NCBI RefSeq assembly: GCF_000425745.1
Contig: NZ_AUEA01000011.1
Coordinates: 62,001-126,000 of the forward strand
Reading direction: 5' to 3'
DNA length: 64,000 nt
Source: Pseudomonas cremoricolorata DSM 17059 = NBRC 16634
GTDB taxonomy: Bacteria > Pseudomonadota > Gammaproteobacteria > Pseudomonadales > Pseudomonadaceae
Positions 55,895-64,000 of this stretch are shown here, one piece after another. Under the pieces are notes generated by a model, which saw only the letters and a program-made list of their open reading frames with translations, had not been told where the DNA came from and searched no databases. Positions within the stretch are counted from its first letter, which is position 1. Each line of letters opens with the position of its first letter. A program made the translations under genes and the position numbers.

Positions 55895-57430
55895 TCAGGC
55901 GTCGAGCAGGATCGAGGTGCCGGTCATTTCTTCTGGGATTGGTAGGCCGAGCAAGGTCAGCATGGTCGGCGCCACGTCCGCCAGCACGCCACCTTCACGC
56001 ACTTTCAGCGCACGCTTGCCGATATAGATGAACGGCACCGGCTCGGTGGTGTGCGCGGTGTGCGCCTGGCCGGTGCATTCATCTTCCATCTGCTCGACGT
56101 TGCCGTGGTCGGCCGTCAGCAGCGCTTCGCCGCCCACTTTGTCGAGCGCCTCGACGATGCGCCCGACGCAGGTGTCCAGGGCTTCCACGGCCTTGACCGC
56201 GGCGTCGAACACGCCGGTGTGGCCGACCATGTCGCCGTTGGCGTAGTTGACCACGATGACATCGAAGCGCTGCTGCTCGATGGCCTCGACGATGCGGTCG
56301 GTGACCTGCGGCGCGTTCATCTCCGGTTGCAGGTCGTAGGTGGCGACCTTCGGCGATGGAATCAGAATGCGCTCTTCGCCTTCGAACGGCTCTTCACGAC
56401 CGCCCGAGAAGAAAAAGGTCACGTGGGCGTACTTTTCCGTTTCGGCGATGCGCAGTTGGGTCTTGCCGTGCTTGGCCAGGTATTCGCCGAGGACGTTGTT
56501 CAGGCTGGCCGGGGCGAAGGCTGCCGGGGCCGGAATTTTCGCCGAGTACTGGGTCAGGCCAATGAAGGCGGCCACTTTCGGCAGGCGCGCACGGGGGAAT
56601 TCGTTGAAGTCTGGCTCGACGAACACACGCGACAGCTCGCGGGCACGGTCGGCGCGGAAGTTCATGAATACCACGGCATCGCCGTCCTCGACCTTGACCG
56701 CATCACCGATGCGCGTGGCCTTGACGAATTCATCGCTCTCGTCGCGTGCGTAGGCCGCTTCCAGGCCCGCGACGGCGGTGGCGGCGCTGTAGTCGGCGAC
56801 GCTGTCGACGATCAGGTCGTAGGCGGCGCTGACGCGGTCCCAGCGGTTGTCGCGGTCCATGGCGAAATAGCGGCCAATGAGGCTGGCGATGCGGCCCTTG
56901 CCAAGCTTGGCGAAGGTGCTGTCGAGCAGTTCCAGCGACGCTTGCGCGCTACGCGGCGGAGTGTCGCGGCCATCGAGGAAGGCGTGCAGGTAGATCTTTT
57001 CGGCGCCGCGCTGGGCGGCCAGTTCGGCCATGGCCACCAGATGGTCCTGGTGGCTGTGCACACCACCGTCGGAGAGCAGGCCGAGAATGTGCACAGCCTT
57101 GCCCGCCTTCGCGGCGCTGTCGACGGCGCCGGTGAGCACCGGGTTGGTGAAGAACTCGCCGTCACGAATGGCTTTGGTGACGCGGGTGAAGTCCTGATAC
57201 ACCACCCGGCCGGCGCCGAGGTTCATGTGACCGACTTCAGAGTTGCCCATCTGCCCGTCGGGCAGGCCGACATCCATGCCTGAACCGGAAATCAGACCAT
57301 GGGGCTGAGTCGCCAGGAGGCGGTCGTAGACCGGCGTGTTGGCGGCGAAGATGGCGTTGTACTCAGGGCTTTCGCTGTGACCGAAACCATCGAGGATGAT
57401 CAGGACCAGGGGTTTAGGCGTGCTCGTCAT
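55895..57430 (-). CDS. gpmI: 2,3-bisphosphoglycerate-independent phosphoglycerate mutase
   Basis: 511 aa from the ATG at 57430; a GTG three codons earlier (57439) is less likely because GGGA then serves as ribosome site. Mn-binding and catalytic motifs: [11 protein letters not shown], the phosphoserine nucleophile Ser64 in [36 protein letters not shown] and [11 protein letters not shown]. It interconverts 3- and 2-phosphoglycerate in glycolysis. It has its own terminator and is divergent from the rhodanese gene. Confidence 0.97.
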   Translation of the reverse strand: MTSTPKPLVLIILDGFGHSESPEYNAIFAANTPVYDRLLATQPHGLISGSGMDVGLPDGQMGNSEVGHMNLGAGRVVYQDFTRVTKAIRDGEFFTNPVLTGAVDSAAKAGKAVHILGLLSDGGVHSHQDHLVAMAELAAQRGAEKIYLHAFLDGRDTPPRSAQASLELLDSTFAKLGKGRIASLIGRYFAMDRDNRWDRVSAAYDLIVDSVADYSAATAVAGLEAAYARDESDEFVKATRIGDAVKVEDGDAVVFMNFRADRARELSRVFVEPDFNEFPRARLPKVAAFIGLTQYSAKIPAPAAFAPASLNNVLGEYLAKHGKTQLRIAETEKYAHVTFFFSGGREEPFEGEERILIPSPKVATYDLQPEMNAPQVTDRIVEAIEQQRFDVIVVNYANGDMVGHTGVFDAAVKAVEALDTCVGRIVEALDKVGGEALLTADHGNVEQMEDECTGQAHTAHTTEPVPFIYIGKRALKVREGGVLADVAPTMLTLLGLPIPEEMTGTSILLDA

Positions 57431-57634
57431 CAATCCCACTCACGGTTGCTGAAAATGATAAAGACCCGCATTTTAGGGCAAATCGTTCCGCGACTGCGAA
57501 TAATCCTCAGTGCCGCCGGGCGGCATGCCTACAGCCTGGAGATGAAAGCGCCTCACCGCTGGCCGGCCGGGCTGTGGCGGGCCTGAGGCGGTGTGTATAC
57601 TGGCCGGCATTTTCACTCGCTTGGAACAGCCCTG

Positions 57635-58048
57635 ATGGTTGAGAAATTGCTGCAATTTGCCACGGATAACCTTCTTCTGGTGGCGATCTTCGTGGTTCTG
57701 CTGGTGTTGCTGTTGCTCAACGAAATGCGCCGCGGTGGCAAGAGCCTGAGCAACGGCCAACTGACCGCACTGGTCAACGCCGACAAGGCCGTGGTCATCG
57801 ACGTGCGCCCGAGCAAGGAGTACGCCGCCGGGCATATCGTCGGCGCGCTGAACATCCCCCACGACAAACTGCTGGGCCGCGTTGGCGAACTGGAAAAATA
57901 CAAGGGCAAGACCCTGATTCTGGCCGACACCATGGGCCAGCAGGCCGGCGCCCTGTGCCGCGAACTGCTCAAATCCGGCTTCGACGCCGCCCGGCTCAGC
58001 GGTGGCGTTTCCAGCTGGAAAGCCGATAACCTGCCACTGGTGAAGTAA
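57635..58048 (+). CDS. Membrane-anchored rhodanese-like protein (YibN-like)
   Basis: 137 aa from the ATG at 57635. An N-terminal TM helix (about 8-28) anchors a single rhodanese domain (VVIDVRPSKEYAAGHIVGALNIPHDKL). The catalytic loop, normally starting with Cys, reads LADTMGQQAGA, so the sulfur-accepting Cys is absent; a Cys at ALCREL is outside the loop. It is thus probably non-catalytic for sulfur transfer. It is 2 bp upstream of grxC and resembles E. coli YibN by context (rhodanese-grxC-secB). Confidence 0.9.
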   Translation: MVEKLLQFATDNLLLVAIFVVLLVLLLLNEMRRGGKSLSNGQLTALVNADKAVVIDVRPSKEYAAGHIVGALNIPHDKLLGRVGELEKYKGKTLILADTMGQQAGALCRELLKSGFDAARLSGGVSSWKADNLPLVK

Positions 58049-58050
58049 TC

Positions 58051-58305
58051 ATGAAGAGCGTCATCGTCTACTCCAGCGACTATTGCCCCTACTGCATGCG
58101 CGCCAAGCACCTGCTCAACAGCAAAGGTGTCGACTTCGAGGAAATCAAGGTCGACGGCAAGCCGCAAGTGCGCGCGGAAATGAGCCAGAAGGCGGGCCGC
58201 ACCTCGGTGCCGCAGATCTGGATCGGCAGTACCCACGTCGGCGGCTGCGATGAGCTCTTCGCCCTGGAGCGTGCGGGCAAACTCGACCCGCTGCTGCAGT
58301 CCTGA
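58051..58305 (+). CDS. grxC: Glutaredoxin 3
   Basis: 84 aa. The dithiol active site is CPYC (residues 12-15), followed by the GSH-binding TSVPQIWIG cis-Pro loop and GGCDEL. It reduces protein disulfides and mixed glutathione disulfides in the cytoplasm. The gene starts 2 bp after the rhodanese stop and 38 bp before secB. Confidence 0.96.
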   Translation: MKSVIVYSSDYCPYCMRAKHLLNSKGVDFEEIKVDGKPQVRAEMSQKAGRTSVPQIWIGSTHVGGCDELFALERAGKLDPLLQS

Positions 58306-58343
58306 TCCACGCCGTATCCACTCGTTAAGCCATAGGATTTGTC

Positions 58344-58832
58344 ATGACCGAGCAACAGAACAGCGGCGCTGCCGCCGCCGACGACACCTCACCTCAGTTC
58401 TCCATGCAGCGCATCTACGTGCGCGACCTGTCGTTCGAAGCGCCGAAAAGCCCGGCGATCTTCCGTCAGCAGTGGGAGCCGAGCGTCGCCCTTGACCTCA
58501 ACACCAAGCAGAAGGCTCTGGACGGCGACTTCCACGAAGTGGTGCTGACCCTGTCGGTCACCGTCAAGAACGGTGACGAAGTGGCCTTCATCGCCGAAGT
58601 GCAGCAGGCCGGTATCTTCCTGATCAAGAACCTCGACGCCGCTTCGATGAGCCACACCCTCGGCGCGTTCTGCCCGAACATCCTGTTCCCGTACGCCCGT
58701 GAAACCCTCGACAGCCTGGTGACCCGTGGTTCGTTCCCGGCGCTGATGCTCTCGCCGGTCAACTTCGACGCCCTGTACGCCCAGGAAATGCAGCGCATGC
58801 AGGAAGCTGGCGAAGCGCCTGCCCTGCAATAA
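58344..58832 (+). CDS. secB: Protein-export chaperone SecB
   Basis: 162 aa, standard length. Features of Sec[50 protein letters not shown], the Cys-Pro in [14 protein letters not shown] and the C-terminal MQRMQEAGE. It holds unfolded precursor proteins for SecA. It is the last gene of rhodanese-grxC-secB. Confidence 0.97.
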   Translation: MTEQQNSGAAAADDTSPQFSMQRIYVRDLSFEAPKSPAIFRQQWEPSVALDLNTKQKALDGDFHEVVLTLSVTVKNGDEVAFIAEVQQAGIFLIKNLDAASMSHTLGAFCPNILFPYARETLDSLVTRGSFPALMLSPVNFDALYAQEMQRMQEAGEAPALQ

Positions 58833-58985
58833 GCCCGTTGCGGTCGTGAAGCGCCCTGCGGGGTGGTGATGTCAGGCCGGCTCGTTCTCGAACCAATCCC
58901 CTCCCCGTGCAGGAGCGGATTTATCCGTGAACAGCCTCAAGCGTCTCGACAGCATCCCCCAAGGGCGCTTTTTCATGCCCGCCGC

Positions 58986-59441
58986 TCAGGCGAAGCCCTG
59001 CTGACGCCACGCCTCGTAGACCGTCACCGCCACCGTGTTGGACAGGTTCAGGCTGCGGCAGCCCGGGCGCATCGGCAGGCGCAGACGTTGCTCGGCGGGC
59101 AGGCTGCCCAGCACCTCGGCCGGCAGGCCGCGGCTTTCCGGGCCGAACAGGAAGGCATCGCCCGGCTGATACGCCACCTCGTGAAACGGGTGAGACGCTT
59201 TGGTGGTGAAGGCGAACAAGCGCGGCCGACCGAGGCTGTGCAGACACGCCTCGAGGCTGGCATGGCGCTGCAAGGTGGCGTATTCGTGGTAGTCCAGGCC
59301 GGCGCGACGCAGGCGTTTGTCGTCCAGTTCGAAGCCCAGCGGCTCGATCAGGTGCAAATGGCAGCCGCTATTGGCGCACAGCCGAATGATGTTGCCGGTG
59401 TTCGGTGGAATCTCAGGTTGAAACAGGATGACGTGGAACAT
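58986..59441 (-). CDS. trmL: tRNA (cytidine(34)-2'-O)-methyltransferase TrmL
   Basis: 151 aa from the ATG at 59441. SPOUT-class motifs: ILFQPEIPPNTGNIIRLCANSG at the N-terminus (split), LFGPESRGLP, LPMRPGCRSLNLSNTVAVTVYEA with the trefoil-knot SAM site. It methylates the ribose of the wobble base in tRNA-Leu. Its start codon overlaps, on the opposite strand, the likely start of the rightward small membrane protein (CATG at 59439-59442). Confidence 0.95.
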   Translation of the reverse strand: MFHVILFQPEIPPNTGNIIRLCANSGCHLHLIEPLGFELDDKRLRRAGLDYHEYATLQRHASLEACLHSLGRPRLFAFTTKASHPFHEVAYQPGDAFLFGPESRGLPAEVLGSLPAEQRLRLPMRPGCRSLNLSNTVAVTVYEAWRQQGFA

Positions 59442-59880
59442 GCACGGCCCCAGGCAAGAAGAGGATGAGCATTCTACCCTCGAACCCGACCCCCGTCCGA
59501 AGGCGCGCCGACGCATGCTGCTGTCGCTGGTGCTGTTCGGCCTGCTGGTGGGGTTGATGATCGGCCGTCTGACCACCACCCCGCCCAGCCAGCTCGAGCA
59601 GATCGAAGTGGTCGAAGCGGGCCTTGACCTGTGGTTCGACCACCCGCCGAAACTGCACGGTGAGCACGTCCAGGGCACGCTGGCGCTGCTGTTCGATGCG
59701 CAAGGCAAGGCCGCGCGGGGGCAATTGCAGATGGCCGGCAAGCCGGTGGCGTGGCGGGTGCAGCGGGCCGACAAAGGCTTGTTGCTGACCCTGGTGGCGG
59801 CCCGCCCCCTGCGCGGTAGCTGGACCGCTGCAGAGGAAGAGGCTGGACGCTGGCGAGTGCAGGTGAGACTGCACGAATAA
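59440..59880 (+). CDS. Small single-pass membrane protein, unknown function
   Basis: 146 aa from the ATG at 59440 (AGGA 11 nt upstream); ATGs at 59428 and 59515 are alternatives. A charged N-terminus is followed by one TM helix (MLLSLVLFGLLVGLMIGRL) and a soluble domain of about 100 residues with beta strands (LDLWFDHPPKLHGEHVQGTLALLF). The orientation puts the domain in the periplasm. I do not recognise a known family. It overlaps trmL by 2 bp at the starts. Confidence 0.7.
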   Translation: MHGPRQEEDEHSTLEPDPRPKARRRMLLSLVLFGLLVGLMIGRLTTTPPSQLEQIEVVEAGLDLWFDHPPKLHGEHVQGTLALLFDAQGKAARGQLQMAGKPVAWRVQRADKGLLLTLVAARPLRGSWTAAEEEAGRWRVQVRLHE

Positions 59881-59962
59881 AAGAGGGGATATCCCGGCCT
59901 GCCTGTACCGAGGTCCCCAAAAGGGGTTGGTGAGCGGTTTCGATCACCTGTACAGGAGTTAT

Positions 59963-59979
59963 TGCAGGTGCCGTGCCAA
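59963..59979 (-). promoter_or_regulatory. Sigma-54-like (-24/-12) promoter
   Basis: Read on the minus strand the bases TTGGCACGGCACCTGCA match the RpoN pattern (TGGCAC, five bases, then CTGCA/TTGCA) with GG and GC separated by exactly 10 bp. Transcription would begin near 59952 and run toward trmL. The region 59881-60086 has no protein gene, and it contains further palindromes (CCCCAAAAGGGG near 59917; CCTGTACAGG 59947-59956). Confidence 0.55.
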
Positions 59980-60086
59980 CTTCTCCAATCCCCTGTTTTC
60001 GCGGGTTTGCAGGTAGTTCAGTGCCCAGCATGCCGACGACCCTGCCTCTGTGCGGTGCAGCCGGCACAGGATCGGTGCACCGCGCC

Positions 60087-60878
60087 TCAGCGGTGCCGCG
60101 GCAGGTCGCGGCGCAGATCGCTTAAGTAAGGAAACCCCTTGCGCCCCTCCAGCACCCGCTCACGCTGCACATCGGCCAGCAACTGACAGGGCGAGTGCCC
60201 GGCCATCGCTAGCAGGCTGCCATCCGGGCCGACGATGCTGCTCTGCCCGCAATAGTGAATGTCGTCCTCGGCGCCGCAGTAGTTGGCGTATACCAGATAG
60301 CACTGGTTCTCCTGGGCGCGGGCGCGCACGGTGACCTGGCAGATGAAGTCGTAGGGCGTCATGTTCGCCGTCGGCACCACGATCAGCTCGGCGCCGGCCA
60401 AGGCCAGCTGCCGGGCGTTCTCGGGGAATTCGATGTCGTAGCAGATCAACAACCCGAGCTTGAAACCGTTCAGCTCGACCACCGGGCAGTGCTGGCTGCC
60501 GGCGCTGAACTGGGCCCGGTCCAGCTCACCGAACAGGTGGGTTTTGCGGTAGTTGGCCAGCCGCTGGCCGTGGGCGTCGATCAACTGCACGCTGTTGTAC
60601 AGCGCGCCATCCTCGCCACGCTCGGGATAGCCGTAGACCACCGCCAGGGCATGCGTTCGGCACAGCTGCGCCAGCGCCTCGGCCGCCGCGCCGTCCGCGG
60701 CTTCGGCCAGACGCTGCACGGCAGCCTGGCCGATGTTGTAGCCGCTGAGGAACATCTCCGGACACACCAGCAACTCGGCGCCGCATTGCGCCGCCAGCGC
60801 GGCCTGCTGGCCCAGGCGTTGCAGATTGCCCGCAACGTCCAGCGGCTGGGGCGATCCTTGATACACGGCGATGCGCAT
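60087..60878 (-). CDS. davA: 5-aminopentanamidase DavA (nitrilase superfamily)
   Basis: 263 aa from the ATG at 60878. The nitrilase triad is complete: Glu41 (VCPEMFLSGY), Lys112 (YRKTHLFG) and Cys146 (LLICYDIEFPENARQL). DavA hydrolyses 5-aminovaleramide to 5-aminovalerate in the lysine (AMV) route. The assignment comes from its place 13 bp after davB; on its own it is only a carbon-nitrogen hydrolase. Confidence 0.9.
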   Translation of the reverse strand: MRIAVYQGSPQPLDVAGNLQRLGQQAALAAQCGAELLVCPEMFLSGYNIGQAAVQRLAEAADGAAAEALAQLCRTHALAVVYGYPERGEDGALYNSVQLIDAHGQRLANYRKTHLFGELDRAQFSAGSQHCPVVELNGFKLGLLICYDIEFPENARQLALAGAELIVVPTANMTPYDFICQVTVRARAQENQCYLVYANYCGAEDDIHYCGQSSIVGPDGSLLAMAGHSPCQLLADVQRERVLEGRKGFPYLSDLRRDLPRHR

Positions 60879-60891
60879 GCTCTTGCACCTG

Positions 60892-62574
60892 TCAGTCGGG
60901 CAGGGCGATGGGGCCGATCTCGTCGAACACATCCCCCGGGCCAGGGTTGTCAGCCGCAGTACGGCCACCGAAGTGGTGGAGAATACCCCACACCGCATTC
61001 AGCGACGTTTGCACCGCGCCTTCGACCCACGCCGGGGTCCACGATACGTCGTCGCCGGCGAGGAACAGCCCGCGCTGCTCCGCCGGCAGACGGTCCTGCA
61101 TGAAATGCGCGTACATGCGCTGGTTGTAGCGGTAGTGGCCGGGCAGCGCGCCCTTGAAGGCGCCGAGGAAGTACGGGTCGGACTCCCAGGAAATGCTGAT
61201 CGGGTCACCGATGATGTGCCCGGCGATGTCGGTCTTCGGGTAGATCTTCTTCAGCGCCTCCAAGGCCAGCTGCACGCGCTTCTCGGTCGGGTGTGGAAGC
61301 ATCTTCAGGGCGTCGCTCATCCACGCATACGACAGGCAGATCACCCCCGGCTTGTCGTCGCCGTTGTCGAACAGGTAGGTACCGCGAGTAAGGCGATCGG
61401 TGAGGGTCATGCTCAAAAGGTCGCGACCGGTTTCCGGGTCTTTGTCTTTCCAGAAGGGGCGGTCGACCATGACGAAGGTCTTCGACGCCTGCATGTAGCG
61501 GGTGCGGTCCAGCGCCATCCACATCTTCTGCGAGAACAGGCTTTCTTCGCAGTCGATCTGCGTGGTCAGCAGCCAGCTCTGACAAGTGACCAGTACTGCG
61601 GCGTAGTGCCGGGCAGTGCCCCACATGTCGGTGACGGCCAGCAGGCCATCGGCCGCGCGGGCGATACGCTTGACCCCGCTGCGCGGTGCACCGCCGTGCA
61701 ACGAGCTGAGGCTGGTGCCGGCCGGCCAGTGCGCGCAACGTTCTGGCACGTGGCGCCACAGGCGCTGCGGCACCTGCTCGACGCCACCGACCACCAGGTG
61801 CTGATGATCGTCGCAGTTGGTCATAACCACGCGGAAGATTTCCAGCATGGAATTGGGGAAGTCCGAGTCCCAGCCGCCGGTACCGAAGCCCACCTGACCG
61901 AACACCTCACGGTGCAGGAAGCTCAGCTTGGCGAAGGCCTTCGAGCTGGCGACGAAGTCATAGAAGGTGCGGTCGTCCCACAGCGGCACCAGCTCGTTCC
62001 ACAGCGCTTTGAGCCTGGCTACGTCACGGTCGCGGATGGCCTGCTGAATCTCGCCGAAACGCGCACCGTCTTCCAGCGCATCAGCCCAGGCTTCGGCGAC
62101 TTCGTTGAACAGCGCCGGCAGGTCGGTGGCGTTCTGCGCGTAGTAGGTCTGGCCTTCAAGGTCGATGACCGTACTGCCCGAGGCCGGTGTCAGCGGATTG
62201 GGGAACGGTTTGGTTTCCAGACCAAGCTTGTCGACATAGTGGTAGAACGCCGTCGATGACACCGGAAAGCGCATGCCGCCCAGCTCGGCGACGATGCCGT
62301 CGGTGCCGTTGAACGGCTGCGAGCGCAGCCGCCCGCCGAGCTTGGACGCCTCGTACACCACAGGTTTCAAGCCCAGCTTCATCAGCTCGTAGGCCGCCAC
62401 CAACCCGGCGATCCCGGCTCCGACGATGGCCACTTCTTCCCCGTGGCGCTCAGATGGGACACTGCCCAGCCCTGCCGGGTGCTCAAGCCAGTCATCGAAG
62501 GCAAAGGGGAAGTCCGGGCCGAAGATGGTGATAGGCGCTTTGCCGTCGTCGGGATGGCGATTGTGCTTGTTCAT
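60892..62574 (-). CDS. davB: Lysine 2-monooxygenase DavB (flavin amine oxidase family)
   Basis: 560 aa. The FAD dinucleotide motif GAGIAG is at 52-57, followed by VYEASKLGGRLRS, and the C-terminal FAD region is SWTPAWVEGAVQTSLNAVWGILHHF. The family includes tryptophan 2-monooxygenase, but davA and an Lrp regulator next door favour lysine: it oxidatively decarboxylates L-lysine to 5-aminovaleramide. It is the first gene of davBA and is 156 bp downstream of the regulator. Confidence 0.9.
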   Translation of the reverse strand: MNKHNRHPDDGKAPITIFGPDFPFAFDDWLEHPAGLGSVPSERHGEEVAIVGAGIAGLVAAYELMKLGLKPVVYEASKLGGRLRSQPFNGTDGIVAELGGMRFPVSSTAFYHYVDKLGLETKPFPNPLTPASGSTVIDLEGQTYYAQNATDLPALFNEVAEAWADALEDGARFGEIQQAIRDRDVARLKALWNELVPLWDDRTFYDFVASSKAFAKLSFLHREVFGQVGFGTGGWDSDFPNSMLEIFRVVMTNCDDHQHLVVGGVEQVPQRLWRHVPERCAHWPAGTSLSSLHGGAPRSGVKRIARAADGLLAVTDMWGTARHYAAVLVTCQSWLLTTQIDCEESLFSQKMWMALDRTRYMQASKTFVMVDRPFWKDKDPETGRDLLSMTLTDRLTRGTYLFDNGDDKPGVICLSYAWMSDALKMLPHPTEKRVQLALEALKKIYPKTDIAGHIIGDPISISWESDPYFLGAFKGALPGHYRYNQRMYAHFMQDRLPAEQRGLFLAGDDVSWTPAWVEGAVQTSLNAVWGILHHFGGRTAADNPGPGDVFDEIGPIALPD

Positions 62575-62730
62575 GCGCTGACCCTGGTGTGGCTCGTGGC
62601 GTCGAGCCTGAGTATAGGAAATGCCTGAGGGTCAGTTTAGAGAGCGGTCTTGTCGTAATTAAGACGCAGAGTGCCGACGTTTCGACCACTTGCTCGTCAT
62701 AGTGACGAATCTGCCAGCACTTTCGCCGAG

Positions 62731-63183
62731 TCAGCCGCGATCAACCTTGTTGCTGAGAATGATCGACGTGGTGGTTTTTTCAACGCCCGGTACGCTGCCG
62801 ATCTGATCGAGCAACTGATCGAGCTGCTCCGGCGAGTCGCTGCGCAACCAGGCGACATAGTCGAATTCGCCACTGACCGTGCACAGCTGCTGTACCTGGC
62901 CCATGGCGCTGAGGCGTTTGACCACCTCCTTGCCTGCGCGCGATTGCACTTTGATTCCGACGTACGCCTGCAAGCCACCGTCCGTGAGGCGTTGGCCCAG
63001 GCGTACGCCATAGCCGGTGATGACCTGCGCCTGCTCGAGACGCGCCAGCCGCGAATTGACCGTGGTACGCGCGATCCCCAACTGGCGGGCAAGGTTGGCG
63101 ACGCTCTCACGGGCGTTGATCTGCAACAGCTCGATCAGACGACGGTCGGTGTCATCCAGGGTCACGGGGCGCAGGGGCGACAT
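62731..63183 (-). CDS. Lrp/AsnC-family regulator upstream of davBA
   Basis: 150 aa. N-terminal winged HTH (DDTDRRLIELLQINARESVANLARQLGIARTTVNSRLARLE in pieces) and a C-terminal RAM ligand domain (VSGEFDYVAWLRSDSPEQLDQLL, GVEKTTTSIILS). Such regulators respond to amino acids. It lies directly upstream of davB on the same strand and probably controls lysine catabolism; the effector is likely lysine or a product. Confidence 0.93.
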   Translation of the reverse strand: MSPLRPVTLDDTDRRLIELLQINARESVANLARQLGIARTTVNSRLARLEQAQVITGYGVRLGQRLTDGGLQAYVGIKVQSRAGKEVVKRLSAMGQVQQLCTVSGEFDYVAWLRSDSPEQLDQLLDQIGSVPGVEKTTTSIILSNKVDRG

Positions 63184-63341
63184 GGCTCGGCTCTATGGAG
63201 GTGGACGGCCAGACTAGCCAGCCCTGTGCGCCCAGAGCAAGACGGCCGTCATTTGCTGCGGGCGGTTTTTGTAGTCTCAGGCTCGGGTCGGTATCATCCG
63301 CGCCTATCCGCCGACCGGGCGCCAGCAACAGGTACACAGGG

Positions 63342-63995
63342 TTGAGCAAGATCCATTTCGATGTCGACGCCGTCTATTGCATCTCGCTGGATGCCCGTGA
63401 CGACCGTCGCGAGTTGTTCCGTCAGGGCATCGCCAGCCAGATGAGCAACCCGGTGATCTTTCACGTTGTCGAGCGCGCCAGCGATCCGCGGCAAGGCTGT
63501 TACGAATCCCATCAGCAGCTGGCCCGACTGGCGTTGGACAAAGGCTTCGCGCGCATTCTGGTGTTCGAAGACGACGCCCAGGCCTACCCGCTCAAACCCG
63601 GCCAGGTCGACTGGATCAACCGCTTCATGCGCGGCCAGCCATTCCAGGCCCTGCATCTGGGCTACAGCATGGGCAAGACCTGGCTGACCTGGTTCCCGTT
63701 CATCGCCCGCGGCCGCGTGGTGGCGCTGCATGCTTACGTGCTGTCGCGCGAAGGCTGTCAGATTCTGGCCGACACGCCGTACGAAGGCATGCCGGTCGAC
63801 GTGCTGTTCAAGAAACGTATCCGCCAGCACTGCGTGTTCCCGATGATGTACCGCCAGCTTCCCGCCGAGGTGGCCGGCAGCGACCTGGAAACCGTGGTGC
63901 GCAACGAAGACGAGTGGTGGGCGCGCAACTGGCGCAAGCATTGGCTATCGCCGCTGAAGAACTTCTGGCGCACGGTGCTGCGCCTGGGTTTCTGA
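63342..63995 (+). CDS. Glycosyltransferase family 25 (LPS/LOS type)
   Basis: 217 aa from a TTG at 63342, which fits the family start (DAVYCISLDARDDRRELF); a GTG/ATG within reach upstream is not better. Motifs include VFEDDAQAYPLKP (the DxD-like EDD), LHLGYSMGKTWLTWF and GMPVDVLFKKRIRQH. GT25 enzymes add a hexose to lipopolysaccharide core or related glycans. It is divergent from the Lrp gene. The last bases of the window follow its stop. Confidence 0.85.
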   Translation: MSKIHFDVDAVYCISLDARDDRRELFRQGIASQMSNPVIFHVVERASDPRQGCYESHQQLARLALDKGFARILVFEDDAQAYPLKPGQVDWINRFMRGQPFQALHLGYSMGKTWLTWFPFIARGRVVALHAYVLSREGCQILADTPYEGMPVDVLFKKRIRQHCVFPMMYRQLPAEVAGSDLETVVRNEDEWWARNWRKHWLSPLKNFWRTVLRLGF

Positions 63996-64000
63996 GCCCT

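Noticed and set aside
60892..62574. Tryptophan 2-monooxygenase for auxin synthesis
   Set aside because: Same superfamily, but the next gene is a DavA-like amidase and an Lrp regulator lies upstream, the usual davBA setting for lysine.

Overview
The window is GC-rich, gene-dense bacterial chromosome. It is almost certainly from a Pseudomonas, probably the P. putida group. The grounds are sequence features recognised by eye: the oscA-sbp-cysTWA sulfate locus, the betT/betIBA choline locus, the gpmI-envC-ctpA block next to rhodanese-grxC-secB-trmL, and a davBA lysine-catabolism pair. REP-like palindromes lie between operons. I see no rRNA, tRNA, CRISPR array, transposase or integrase. No database search was run; family names come from motifs, lengths and gene order.

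Layout. 1-4.3 kb (+): end of a two-adaptor RND efflux operon (TriABC-like). 4.5-8.6 kb (+): sulfur-starvation gene oscA and the sulfate/thiosulfate ABC importer. 8.7-9.8 kb: a hotdog thioesterase and a glycine-zipper surface protein. 10.0-10.9 kb (-): a lone DUF3800 gene with its own hairpins. 11.1-14.3 kb (-): molybdopterin formate-dehydrogenase-like subunit with fdhD. 14.6-17.3 kb (-): a membrane module made of a DUF3482 GTPase and a DUF2868 protein. 17.36-17.60 kb: a 241-bp foldback repeat, then folA.

18.6-37.0 kb (-) is the largest accessory feature, a nearly gapless operon of about 20 genes for an aryl polyene (APE) pigment lipid. It has an aromatic amino-acid ammonia-lyase for the starter, an adenylating ligase fused to a dehydratase, two acyl carrier proteins, two ketosynthases plus a chain-length factor, a ketoreductase, dehydratases and a thioesterase. 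It also has a methyltransferase, three lipid/sugar transferases, an MMPL exporter, a LolA-like carrier, a lipoprotein, a flavoprotein and a CPA2 antiporter. The operon, with an orphan ParA gene, lies between two roughly 96% identical copies of a ~270-bp repeat in inverted orientation (18.24-18.51 and 38.16-38.43 kb). A decayed higA-type antitoxin sits just outside the second copy.

39-45.6 kb (-): selO, the MscK mechanosensitive channel and the CvrA K+/H+ antiporter. 45.8-52.2 kb: betA, betB and betI (-) and divergent betT (+), with a perfect 20-bp palindrome as likely BetI operator. 52.3-57.4 kb (-): polysaccharide deacetylase, CtpA protease, EnvC and GpmI, a cell-envelope block. 57.6-58.8 kb (+): rhodanese, grxC, secB. 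59.0-59.9 kb: trmL and a small membrane protein whose start codons overlap on opposite strands. 60.1-63.2 kb (-): davA, davB and an Lrp-type regulator for lysine catabolism, with a sigma-54-like promoter just downstream. 63.3-64.0 kb (+): a GT25 glycosyltransferase.

Most long ORFs antisense to these genes are shadows caused by high GC and were omitted.
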